Assembly: GCA_963521545.1 (NCBI GenBank)
Contig: CAUQVP010000006.1
Span: forward strand, 1 to 40,451
Length of the DNA: 40,451 nt
Reading direction: 5' to 3'
DNA from: JABCPE02 sp963521545
Lineage (GTDB): Bacteria > Bacteroidota > Bacteroidia > Flavobacteriales > Weeksellaceae
In this document: positions 24,879-32,142 of the stretch, piece by piece
Layout of the letters: every line of letters begins with the position of its first letter
Position numbering within the stretch: position 1 is the stretch's first letter
Made by a program: the position numbers and the translations under genes
Notes under the pieces: model-generated
Seen by the model: only the letters and a program-made list of their open reading frames with translations
Told to the model about the DNA's origin: nothing
The model's database searches: none

Positions 24879-25369
24879 ATTTGGTTTTGTTTTTCTAAAT
24901 TTAGCAAAAATTCCTTCTTGTCCAGTCCGCCAGCATAGCCTGTCAGTTTCTTGTCCTTCCCGATGACTCTATGGCAGGGAATGATGATGGAGATTTTGTT
25001 CCTGCTGTTGGCGTTGGCTACGGCTCTCACAGCTTTTGGGCTGCCGAGCCTTTGAGCTTGTTCTTGGTAGGAAATGGTCTCTCCGAAAGGGATTTTTAGC
25101 AGTTCTTCCCAGGCTTTCTGCTGAAATTCTGTTCCTGAAAACTTTACAGGAACAGAGAATTTTTTCAGTTTTCCTTTGAAATAAAGATTTAATTCTTTTT
25201 CGGCTAAATCCAAGATAGAATTGCTCTCGTGGATGCAGTTTTTGAAAGAATTAATGTTTTTCTCTGTGTATTTACTGTCTTCAAAGTCTAGCGAAAGCAG
25301 TCCCTCTTCATCAGCTATGGCATACAGCCTGCCGATGGGCGTGGAAATGTATTTTAGGTAAAAATTCAT
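24875..25369 (-). CDS. ogt: Methylated-DNA--[protein]-cysteine S-methyltransferase
   Basis: A 164-aa suicide repair protein that takes the alkyl group from O6-alkylguanine onto an active cysteine. The signature 'IIPCHRVIG' is intact, with 'FGETISYQEQAQRLGSPKAVRAVANANSRN' (helix-turn-helix recognition) just before and 'LTGYAGGLDKKEFLLNLE' after. The N-terminal roughly 75 residues are the usual ribonuclease-like fold. An extended frame begins at a TTG (25378), but the ATG at 25369 ('MNFYLKYISTPIG') is preferred. There is no Ada-type regulatory domain. Confidence 0.94.
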   Translation of the reverse strand: MNFYLKYISTPIGRLYAIADEEGLLSLDFEDSKYTEKNINSFKNCIHESNSILDLAEKELNLYFKGKLKKFSVPVKFSGTEFQQKAWEELLKIPFGETISYQEQAQRLGSPKAVRAVANANSRNKISIIIPCHRVIGKDKKLTGYAGGLDKKEFLLNLEKQNQI

Positions 25370-25435
25370 TTTAAGCAAAAATTTTTCAAATATAACAAAA
25401 GTCGCTCAATTTTATTTAGATTAAATTTAAACAAG

Positions 25436-25443
25436 TATCTTTG
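25436..25443 (+). promoter_or_regulatory. -7 box of the feo operon
   Basis: TATCTTTG matches TAnnTTTG and lies 26 bp before the feoA ATG. Only this half of the promoter is clear. I saw no convincing Fur box, but would not exclude one. Confidence 0.6.
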
Positions 25444-25469
25444 TCGAAGAAAAAACGATTCAAAAAGAA

Positions 25470-25718
25470 ATGAAAAATCCTCTGACCCTTTTTGATATTC
25501 CTGATGGAAAGAAGGTAAAGGTTTTGGGCTATGATGACAAGGTTCTGGAAATACCCACCAAAATTCTGGAAATGGGAATTCTTCCAGAAACGGAAGTGGT
25601 GGTGCTTCATAGAGCGCCATTCAGCGGGCCTCTGTATGTGGAATACGGAGAGGAGGATACTTGCGTGGCTCTTCGCAGTGAGGAGGCTAAATTTATCTTG
25701 GTAGAATATATTGATTGA
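25470..25718 (+). CDS. feoA: FeoA-type SH3-like protein of ferrous iron uptake
   Basis: An 82-aa protein with the FeoA/SH3-like fold pattern: 'LFDIPDGKKVKVLGYDDK', then 'KILEMGILPETEVVVLHRAPFSGPLYVEYGEEDTCVALRSEEAKFILVE'. The run 'LEMGILPGTxVxVxxxAPxGxP' is diagnostic. It is a small cytosolic partner needed for FeoB transport. Its stop TGA overlaps the feoB ATG by one base (TGATG), so translation is coupled. Confidence 0.92.
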   Translation: MKNPLTLFDIPDGKKVKVLGYDDKVLEIPTKILEMGILPETEVVVLHRAPFSGPLYVEYGEEDTCVALRSEEAKFILVEYID

Positions 25719-27766
25719 TGGCGAAAAAGACTAAAAATATACTGCTCGTAGGAAACCCGAATGTAGGAAAATCCACAGTTTTTAATCACCTCTGTAACAG
25801 ACAGCAGAAGACAGGGAATTATGCAGGAGTTACAGTGGAAAGCTACATAGGGAATTACGATTACGAAGGCGAAACCATTACAATAACCGATTTGCCTGGA
25901 GCGTACAGCATCTATCCCAGCTCTGAGGACGAAGCTGTTTTCAGTAGGTTTTTGGTGCAGGAGCCGAGGGAATACCACGGAATTCTCTACATAGCAGATG
26001 CTATCAACATTAGGCGAAGTCTGCTTCTTCTTCAGCAGATAAAGGATTTGGGAATTCCTGTGATGATGGTTTTGAACCAAATGGATTTGGCGCAGAAAAA
26101 AGGATTTGCCTTTGATTTAGCCAAAATGGAGGAGGCTTTGGGTGTGAAAATCATTCCTGCCAATGCGAAGGAAAACGAGGGAATGGAAGCTGTAAAAAAG
26201 GCAATTTATGACAATGAATTTCAGCAGGAAACCACTCCAAGTTTTGAAATTCCGATGGAGCATAAAGGCTTGGTTTTCAAGTTGAAAAATCAAATAAAAG
26301 AAGGAAACGACTACAAAATCTGGACACTGCTTTCTGCCGAAAGATATTTAGGGAAGTTAGAAAGTATGGCCAAGCAGCTTAATCAGGAAATGGTCAAATG
26401 TCTTGTTCCCAAAAGAATGCAGGTTCAGGAAACGATTAGAAGATACCAGAATATCGATAAAATCCTTCCAGAATTTTTCGCCAAAAAGAAGCAGGAAAAG
26501 AAACTCCTCACAGAGAAATTAGATAAAATTTTGGTGCATCCATTTTTAGGGTATTTGATTTTTGGGGTATTACTATTGTTGATTTTCAACAGCGTGTTTT
26601 ACTTGGCAGAATACCCTATGAAATGGATAGAGGACGGCGTGGTATTTTTTGGCGACTGGGTAGGAGAGTTCCTTCCAGAAGGGCCTCTCAAAAGTCTTTT
26701 TATCCAAGGAATTATCCCAGGGATAGTCGGCGTGCTGCCTTTTGCGCCACAGATAGGAATTTTGCTGTATGTACTTTATTTGCTGGAAGATTCGGGCTAT
26801 ATGGCGAGGATAGTTTTTCTCACGGACAGATTTCTGAGGCCTTTTGGGCTGAATGGGAAAAGCATCGTTCCGCTGGTTTCTAGTACGGCGTGCGCAGTTC
26901 CTGCCATTATGGGAGCGAGAAATATAGAAAATATAAAGGAAAGACTGCTTACTATATTGGTTACGCCTTTTATGACCTGTTCTGCCAGACTGCCTGTGTA
27001 CAGCATCATTATAGGGCTGATTATCCCAGATGAATATTTTTTAGGTTTTATCAGTTATAAAGCAGTGATGATGCTGATCATGTATATCGCTGGTTTTCTG
27101 ATGGCTTTGGGGGCTTCATTTGTTTTAAAGAAGATCATCAGAGCCAATGAAAAATCTTACCTTGTGATGGATTTGCCGCCCTATAAAATCCCGATGTGGG
27201 GGAATAATTTCAGGCTGACGATGAATAAAGTCTGGGGCTTCATCACAGGTTCGGGGAAGATTATTTTCTCGGTTACGGTGCTGCTTTGGGCATTGGCGTT
27301 CTTTGGGCCGAGACAAAATACAGACCAAATTATTTCCGCAGATGTAGAAATGGAGGATTCCTATTTGGCTATTTTGGGCAAAGGCATTGAGCCTGTGGTA
27401 GAGCCTTTGGGCTACGACTGGAAAATAGGCGTGGGAGTTATCACGAGTTTTGCGGCGAGGGAAACCTTTGTAGGAACCATGGCTACGCTCTATGGACTTG
27501 AAGATGTGGATACCGAATCTGAAGAGGGCGAACTGCGAATCATGGACAAAATGCGAAAAGACACCAAACCCAATGGAGAAAAGGTTTTCAGTTTCGCTAC
27601 GGGGCTTTCGGTGCTTATGTTCTATGCCTTTGCGATGCAGTGTATCTCCACCATTGCCATTGTTTATAAGGAAACCAGAAGTATGAAATGGACACTGGTG
27701 CAGATGTTTGGGATGACAGGGATAGCTTATTTGGTTTCGTTTTTAGTTTATCAAATTTTTAAATAA
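25718..27766 (+). CDS. feoB: Ferrous iron transporter FeoB
   Basis: A 682-aa Fe2+ permease. The N-terminal G domain has G1 'GNPNVGKST' (residues 12-20), G3 'DLPGAYS' and G4 'LNQMD'. A helical spacer follows, then the transmembrane domain from about residue 275 with two Feo gates, 'LEDSGYMARIVFLTDRFLRPFGLNGKSIVPLVSSTACAVPAIMGAR' and 'VGVITSFAARETFVGTM'. The 'PFMTCSARLPVYS' stretch carries the conserved Cys in the core. I start it at the ATG at 25718, not the TTG three bases earlier, because the ATG gives the typical stop-start overlap with feoA. The protein lies in the inner membrane. A Cys-rich 44-aa gene follows after 8 bp. Confidence 0.96.
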   Translation: MAKKTKNILLVGNPNVGKSTVFNHLCNRQQKTGNYAGVTVESYIGNYDYEGETITITDLPGAYSIYPSSEDEAVFSRFLVQEPREYHGILYIADAINIRRSLLLLQQIKDLGIPVMMVLNQMDLAQKKGFAFDLAKMEEALGVKIIPANAKENEGMEAVKKAIYDNEFQQETTPSFEIPMEHKGLVFKLKNQIKEGNDYKIWTLLSAERYLGKLESMAKQLNQEMVKCLVPKRMQVQETIRRYQNIDKILPEFFAKKKQEKKLLTEKLDKILVHPFLGYLIFGVLLLLIFNSVFYLAEYPMKWIEDGVVFFGDWVGEFLPEGPLKSLFIQGIIPGIVGVLPFAPQIGILLYVLYLLEDSGYMARIVFLTDRFLRPFGLNGKSIVPLVSSTACAVPAIMGARNIENIKERLLTILVTPFMTCSARLPVYSIIIGLIIPDEYFLGFISYKAVMMLIMYIAGFLMALGASFVLKKIIRANEKSYLVMDLPPYKIPMWGNNFRLTMNKVWGFITGSGKIIFSVTVLLWALAFFGPRQNTDQIISADVEMEDSYLAILGKGIEPVVEPLGYDWKIGVGVITSFAARETFVGTMATLYGLEDVDTESEEGELRIMDKMRKDTKPNGEKVFSFATGLSVLMFYAFAMQCISTIAIVYKETRSMKWTLVQMFGMTGIAYLVSFLVYQIFK

Positions 27767-27774
27767 TTAGAGAA

Positions 27775-27909
27775 ATGATTTATTTTCAATATGTAATCAT
27801 AGCAATGATACTGCTGATGGCGGTTTATTGTCTCGTGAGAATTTTCACTAAAAATTTTTCTTCCAAGAAGAAAGGAAACGGCTGTGATAGAGGTTGCGGC
27901 TGTTCGTAG
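27775..27909 (+). CDS. FeoB-associated Cys-rich membrane protein
   Basis: A 44-aa peptide (45 codons with stop). One membrane span at about residues 4-24 ('FQYVIIAMILLMAVYCLVRIF') is followed by a lysine-rich linker and a cysteine cluster at the C terminus, 'CDRGCGCS' (Cys 37, 41, 43). Such tiny proteins are regularly found after feoB in Bacteroidota and other groups and probably bind iron or act in the FeoB complex, in place of FeoC. The start is fixed by the ATG 8 bp after the feoB stop and the short frame. Confidence 0.88.
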   Translation: MIYFQYVIIAMILLMAVYCLVRIFTKNFSSKKKGNGCDRGCGCS

Positions 27910-27989
27910 TTTATTTTTTCAGCAAAATAATTTTCTTTCTTAAAGCTGTTTTTAGCTGCTCAAATTCTACCCAATATTTAGGATGTTTC

Positions 27990-28020
27990 TTGGGTATACC
28001 ACTCGTATTTCTTATCTTTG
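27990..28020 (+). promoter_or_regulatory. Promoter of glmM
   Basis: TTG at 27990-27992, 20 bp spacing and TATCTTTG at 28013-28020 give a full TTG/TAnnTTTG promoter, with a leader of about 18 nt to the glmM ATG at 28044. No clear terminator separates feo from it. Confidence 0.75.
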
Positions 28021-28043
28021 TGGGACTTTCAAAATAGAAAAAT

Positions 28044-29429
28044 ATGTCATTAATAAAATCAATTTCAGGAATTAGAGGGACTATCGGAGGAAAAGTGGGA
28101 GATAATCTCACGCCGCTGGATGTGGTGAAATTTACCTCTGCATTTGGGTCTTGGCTTCAGAATAACAAAGGTAAAAAGGACTTGACGCTCGTTATCGGTA
28201 GAGATGCCAGAATTTCGGGGCAGATGGTTTCTTCGCTGGTTTCTGCTACTTTGCAGGGGCTGGGTATCCATGTGATAGACCTTGGGCTTTCTACTACGCC
28301 TACGGTGGAGGTGATGGTGCCAGAACTTGGGGCAGATGGTGGAATTATCCTTACAGCTTCGCACAATCCTAAACAATGGAACGCTCTGAAACTTCTCAAT
28401 GAAAAAGGAGAATTTATCAATGGAGAAAACGGCGCTGAGGTTTTGGCGCTTGCTGAGCGTGAGGATTTCGGCTATGCAGAGGTGGATAACCTTGGTAAAT
28501 ACGAGATCAGAGAAGATGGTTTCGCGGTTCATATCGCTAAAATTCTTGCCCTGCCGATGGTAGATGCAGAGGCAGTGAAGGCTAAAAAATTCAAAGTAGT
28601 ACTGGATGCCGTAAATTCCACTGGTGGAATGGCGCTTCCGCCGCTTTTGGAGCAGCTTGGTTGTGAGGTGGTTAAGCTTTATTGTGAGCCAAACGGACAT
28701 TTTCCTCATAACCCAGAACCTTTGAAAGAACACCTTACGGACATTTGTGATTTGGTGAAAAAGGAAAAAGCAGATTTAGGAATCGTGGTTGATCCTGATG
28801 TGGATAGACTCGCTCTTATCGATGAAAATGGAGAAATGTTTGGTGAGGAATATACATTGGTTGCCGTAGCGGATTATCTTTTAAGACATAAAAAAGGCGT
28901 GGCGGTGTCCAATCTTTCTTCCAGCCGCGCCCTGCGAGATGTAGCGAAAACGCATGATTCTGAATACTTTGCAAGTGCAGTGGGAGAAGTGAATGTAGTA
29001 ACTCTGATGAAGGAGAAAAATGCCGTGATCGGTGGAGAAGGAAACGGCGGAATTATCTATCCAGACCTGCACTACGGAAGGGATTCATTAGTTGGGGCTG
29101 CATTGTTTTTGACACATTTGGCGAAAGAAAATAAATCCGTTTCTGAACTAAGGGCTACATATCCTGCCTACTTTATGGGTAAGAAAAAAATAGAACTGAC
29201 GCCGGAAATCAATGTAGATGAGGTTCTAGAGAAGATAAAAACAAAATATCAAAACGAGGAAATCTCTACGATAGACGGCGTGAAAATAGATTTTGCGGAG
29301 AACTGGGTTCATCTTAGAAAATCCAATACAGAACCGATAATCCGTATCTATACCGAAGCAAAATCCCAAAAAGAAGCCGATGAGCTGGGCGATAGATTTA
29401 TTGAGGAAATTAGAAGTTTTATAGCTTAA
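28044..29429 (+). CDS. glmM: Phosphoglucosamine mutase
   Basis: A 461-aa alpha-D-phosphohexomutase. The phosphorylated serine is S106 in 'TASHNPKQWNALK', the metal site is D250, D252 and D254 in 'DPDVDR', the substrate loop is 'GGEGNGG' near residue 333 and the phosphate-binding C-terminal loop is 'RKSNTEPIIRIYTEA'. I assign glucosamine-6-P to glucosamine-1-P conversion for UDP-GlcNAc synthesis because the length and overall form fit GlmM-type enzymes of Bacteroidota. A phosphomannomutase/phosphoglucomutase role is the main alternative, since these families are hard to separate by eye. It is a single-gene unit with its own promoter and terminator. Confidence 0.85.
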   Translation: MSLIKSISGIRGTIGGKVGDNLTPLDVVKFTSAFGSWLQNNKGKKDLTLVIGRDARISGQMVSSLVSATLQGLGIHVIDLGLSTTPTVEVMVPELGADGGIILTASHNPKQWNALKLLNEKGEFINGENGAEVLALAEREDFGYAEVDNLGKYEIREDGFAVHIAKILALPMVDAEAVKAKKFKVVLDAVNSTGGMALPPLLEQLGCEVVKLYCEPNGHFPHNPEPLKEHLTDICDLVKKEKADLGIVVDPDVDRLALIDENGEMFGEEYTLVAVADYLLRHKKGVAVSNLSSSRALRDVAKTHDSEYFASAVGEVNVVTLMKEKNAVIGGEGNGGIIYPDLHYGRDSLVGAALFLTHLAKENKSVSELRATYPAYFMGKKKIELTPEINVDEVLEKIKTKYQNEEISTIDGVKIDFAENWVHLRKSNTEPIIRIYTEAKSQKEADELGDRFIEEIRSFIA

Positions 29430-29434
29430 ATAAA

Positions 29435-29466
29435 AAAACCATCTATTTTTAGATGGTTTTTATTTT
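29435..29466. terminator. Terminator between glmM and the RDD gene
   Basis: An 11-bp stem (AAAACCATCTA 29435-29445 with TAGATGGTTTT 29450-29460) with a TTTT loop has A residues before and T residues after, so it can act for both convergent genes. Confidence 0.9.
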
Positions 29467-29476
29467 TGTCTTTATT

Positions 29477-29986
29477 TTAGTTTGGGTTTTTTCCTAATTC
29501 GTCAAGTTCTTGTTTTAGAATACTATCAGCTTTATATTTTTCCCAGTTTACAACGCGAGTGTCTGACCAGGAGTCATGCCATCCATCATTACCTATTAAA
29601 AAAGAAAAAGCTTCAAAAGGTACTAATCTAGAGATGTTTCTGATCAAAAAATCTTTCTGTGTAGGAGTCGTTCCATCGATTGAGACTACTTTAGTCTTTG
29701 TGATGTATTTTCCAATACTTCTACCTTTGGTGAAATATTCAAAAGAGAATATGTAAATGAAATATAAAATGCTGGTAACTAAATAATCAAGAGCACGATT
29801 TCCGTCTAGATACAAAAGCCATTGTAGAGGAGCTTCTATTCCTATAGCAGCAAGTATTCCTAGAAATATACCTAAAAAGAAAATGAAAATGTAGAATACT
29901 GTAAAGTCTATGAGATAATTAAGAAGCCGCGTGCCTTGGCTGGCTCTATTGTTTTGTACAGTAGAAGATAGTTGTTTTAGTATCAT
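29477..29986 (-). CDS. RDD family membrane protein
   Basis: A 169-aa protein starting at the ATG at 29986 ('MILKQLSSTVQNNRASQGTRLL'). The RDD pattern is seen as an Arg at 'GTRLLNYLIDF' (first span), an acidic residue in the same helix, and 'KGRSIGKYITKTKVVSIDG' between the second and third spans. There are about three membrane spans (residues 22-52, 60-95 and a shorter one near 125). The longer frame to 30013 would start at TTG inside the promoter box and is rejected. RDD proteins are proposed transporters or membrane adaptors of uncertain cargo. It diverges from the unit starting near 30079. Confidence 0.8.
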   Translation of the reverse strand: MILKQLSSTVQNNRASQGTRLLNYLIDFTVFYIFIFFLGIFLGILAAIGIEAPLQWLLYLDGNRALDYLVTSILYFIYIFSFEYFTKGRSIGKYITKTKVVSIDGTTPTQKDFLIRNISRLVPFEAFSFLIGNDGWHDSWSDTRVVNWEKYKADSILKQELDELGKNPN

Positions 29987-30010
29987 AAGAAAAGTTTTTA
30001 TATATTTATA

Positions 30011-30018
30011 CAAAATTA
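30011..30018 (-). promoter_or_regulatory. -7 box of the RDD gene
   Basis: On the minus strand TAATTTTG fits TAnnTTTG. It is 25 bp before the ATG at 29986 and overlaps the rejected longer start. Confidence 0.5.
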
Positions 30019-30050
30019 AAAATAAATTCTCATTGGATAATAAAAACTTT

Positions 30051-30058
30051 TACCTTTG
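30051..30058 (+). promoter_or_regulatory. -7 box before the TPR-gene remnant
   Basis: TACCTTTG matches TAnnTTTG. A TTG at 30033-30035 is 15 bp upstream, a little too close. It stands 20 bp before the TTG start of the remnant at 30079, so it may be the original TPR-gene promoter, now separated from that gene by an inserted gene. Confidence 0.5.
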
Positions 30059-30073
30059 TAGGATAAAATTAGC

Positions 30074-30119
30074 AGATTTTGGAAGAGGAATTTTTTGAAA
30101 ATGAACTGGTAAAAAAGTT
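30074..30119 (+). repeat. Direct repeat, upstream copy (TPR gene start)
   Basis: This 46-base stretch matches 30744-30789 at 45 positions without gaps. The single difference (30108) is synonymous. It covers the TTG start and first 13 codons of the TPR gene. The other copy is the real gene start. Confidence 0.9.
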
Positions 30120-30132
30120 TAAAAAAAGATGA
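30079..30132 (+). pseudogene. Remnant of the TPR gene 5' end
   Basis: The frame starting at TTG 30079 gives 'EEEFFENELVKKF' exactly as in the intact TPR protein, then loses similarity and stops at TGA 30130-30132 after 17 codons. It keeps a promoter box upstream, so it may still be transcribed and read as a short leader peptide ahead of the 186-aa gene. Confidence 0.75.
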
Positions 30133-30163
30133 GGTAATTGGTAATTTAAATTTAATTGAAATT

Positions 30164-30724
30164 ATGGATTTATTTACAAAAATGCTTTTGGATTCGAAAG
30201 AAAATGACAAATTTTTATGCCTTTACGAATATTCGGATGATGATAAATTTTGGTTTGGTAAGGTTATTGATTTCAATGAAGAAATTATCATATTCCAGCA
30301 TTATACTAAATTTGGTAGGAAAGATGGGGAGATAATATTACAAAGGTCTATAATTAGCGAGATTGACTTTGATGATGATTATAATGAAGCAATGGTTTAT
30401 GTTATCAATCATAGTGATAAAATAGACCGAAAAACAGAAATTCCAATAAATTGTGAAGATACCGAAAATTGGCGAAAGTCTTTCTTGGAGCAAGTGAAAA
30501 ATAGAACTGATTTTCTTACTTCTGTAAAGGTAAATGATTCGTTTTACTCAGGTTTTGTAAAAGATGTAGATGAGGAATTTTTCATGCTGAATTGTATAGG
30601 TGTTAGGGGAGAAGATAAGGGAAATATAATTTTCAGAATAGAGGATGTGACGGAATTTTCTTTTGATGATAGGGAAGACAGAAAAACATTGATGCTGTAT
30701 CAATGGAAATCAAAAAAACAATAA
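30164..30724 (+). CDS. Unknown protein with two tandem beta-rich repeats
   Basis: A 186-aa acidic cytosolic protein with no signal or membrane span. It contains an internal duplication: residues about 29-79 ('FWFGKVIDFNEEIII' ... 'GRKDGEIIL' ... 'ISEIDFDD') and 127-179 ('FYSGFVKDVDEEFFM' ... 'GEDKGNIIF' ... 'VTEFSFDD'). Each unit reads as a small barrel-like F-x-G-x-V-x-D/E pattern, an Sm/SH3-like guess only. I do not recognise the family. Codon use is more A/T-rich than the neighbours. The gene is flanked by a direct repeat of the start of the TPR gene (30074-30119 and 30744-30789), which marks it as an insertion. A role as an immunity or adaptor protein is possible but unsupported. Confidence 0.75.
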   Translation: MDLFTKMLLDSKENDKFLCLYEYSDDDKFWFGKVIDFNEEIIIFQHYTKFGRKDGEIILQRSIISEIDFDDDYNEAMVYVINHSDKIDRKTEIPINCEDTENWRKSFLEQVKNRTDFLTSVKVNDSFYSGFVKDVDEEFFMLNCIGVRGEDKGNIIFRIEDVTEFSFDDREDRKTLMLYQWKSKKQ

Positions 30725-30743
30725 ATAAAACGCTAAAAGCGAT

Positions 30744-30789
30744 AGATTTTGGAAGAGGAATTTTTTGAAAATGAACTTGTAAAAAAGTT
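30744..30789 (+). repeat. Direct repeat, downstream copy (TPR gene start)
   Basis: Partner of 30074-30119, offset by exactly 670 bases. It contains the start codon of the intact TPR gene. A very small hairpin (CGCT-AAA-AGCG, 30731-30741) lies just before it. Confidence 0.9.
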
Positions 30790-32125
30790 CGAAGAAATGA
30801 TAGAAAATAACGAGGAATATTATTTCAGTTCAGAGGAGCTGGAAGATATTATCGTGCATTATTTGGAGCTGGGAGATATTGCATTTGCGGAGTTGGCTGT
30901 AAACTATGCGCTGAGACTGCACCCTAATTCCATAGAGATAAAAACCAAAAGATTAGAAATTCTTCTAGAACAGCATAAATATACGCAGGTAAAGGAGCTG
31001 ATGGCGGAGCTTAGAAATTCATCAATGGAAACTATGGATTTTTTGGTCTGCTGTGCGAAATATTATTCCAATCTTGGAAATCCGAGAAGGGCGATAGAAT
31101 ATTGCGAAAAAGCGCTGAAATACGGCGAAGAGCAGAACTTCCTGCATAATTTCATCGCAGATGAGTATGTGAATTTGGAAGACCCTTTTAATGCGCTGAA
31201 AAACTATAAATTAGCCCTGAAATATGATGCCTACGATGATTATTCATTGGAGAATGTCATGATTTGCTACAATCAGCTGAATAAAGCCGATGAAGCAAGG
31301 AAATTTTTGGAAAATTATCTTGATGAATTTCCGTTTTCCGAAATGGGCTGGTATGAATACGGACAGTTTCATTTTAACAAAAAGAATTATAGAGAAGCTA
31401 TCAAGGGATTTGATTATGTATTAGCAATCAACAGCGATTCCCTGTCTATTTATGGGAGCAAAACGGCGTGTTATGAAGCACTGAACGAATGGGAAAAAGC
31501 CATAGAAGTCTATGAGGAGCTGCTAGATTTAGAATACACCAAGGCCTTTACTTACTATAAAATAGGGCTTTGCTACAAGGAGCTGAAACAATGGGCTTCT
31601 GCGCTGAGTGCCTTCCAGCAGTCGCTCAGAGAAGACCCGCAGTTTTATATGTCTATGATGGAGCAGTCGGATGCCTATTATGAAATGCACAAATATGAGG
31701 AAGCACTATATTTCGCGAAAGAAGCTGTTTCACTCAATGAAGCGAATCTGGATTATCAGAAAAAATTGGCTTTCCTATACATAGACGGCGGAAAATTTGA
31801 AGAGAGTATTTCCTGTTTGAAAAAAATCGTAGAAATGGAGCCAGAGCGCTTCTACAACTGGTATGCATACAGCGAGGTGCTTATGCTCATCAGTGAGTAT
31901 GAAGAGGCTGTTTCACTTTTAGAAAAAGCCCTGAAACAGCACCATAGAGCGGAGCTTTTCTATCAAATGAGCAACTGCTATTTTCATCTGAAAGAAGAGC
32001 ATAAAGCCAAGGATTTTCTTGAAATAGCACTTGATTTAGACCCATCCTTATCAGAAGATATGCAACAGAAATATCCGTATATAAGGGAAGAAGTCAAAAA
32101 TAAAATAAAAAACAAAAGACAGTAA
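30749..32125 (+). CDS. Tetratricopeptide repeat protein
   Basis: A 458-aa cytosolic TPR protein. From about residue 90 to 440 it is built of some ten 34-residue helical repeats with the usual G/A-Y/F-A-P pattern, for instance 'ALKYDAYDDYSLENVMICYNQLNKADEA', 'AIEVYEELLDLEYTKAFTYYKIGLCYKELKQWASAL' and 'SLLEKALKQHHRAELFYQMSNCYFHLKEEHKA'. It has no signal peptide or other domain. The start is TTG at 30749: an in-frame stop lies two codons upstream and no ATG is available until codon 17. The same TTG is kept in the upstream remnant, which supports it. TPR proteins mediate protein contacts; the partner is unknown. It ends inside a hairpin shared with the convergent methyltransferase gene. Confidence 0.88.
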   Translation: MEEEFFENELVKKFEEMIENNEEYYFSSEELEDIIVHYLELGDIAFAELAVNYALRLHPNSIEIKTKRLEILLEQHKYTQVKELMAELRNSSMETMDFLVCCAKYYSNLGNPRRAIEYCEKALKYGEEQNFLHNFIADEYVNLEDPFNALKNYKLALKYDAYDDYSLENVMICYNQLNKADEARKFLENYLDEFPFSEMGWYEYGQFHFNKKNYREAIKGFDYVLAINSDSLSIYGSKTACYEALNEWEKAIEVYEELLDLEYTKAFTYYKIGLCYKELKQWASALSAFQQSLREDPQFYMSMMEQSDAYYEMHKYEEALYFAKEAVSLNEANLDYQKKLAFLYIDGGKFEESISCLKKIVEMEPERFYNWYAYSEVLMLISEYEEAVSLLEKALKQHHRAELFYQMSNCYFHLKEEHKAKDFLEIALDLDPSLSEDMQQKYPYIREEVKNKIKNKRQ

Positions 32126-32142
32126 TTAGTTACTGTCTTTTT
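32114..32142. terminator. Bidirectional terminator holding both stop codons
   Basis: AAAAGACAGTAA (32114-32125) pairs with TTACTGTCTTTT (32130-32141) around a 4-nt loop. The TAA of the TPR gene (32123-32125) is the end of the left arm and the TAA of the leftward methyltransferase gene begins at once in the loop (32128-32126). T or A tracts flank both sides. Confidence 0.85.

Noticed and set aside
28065..28733. Open frame of 222 codons on the minus strand within glmM
   Set aside because: Antisense to a well-supported enzyme; no recognisable domain.
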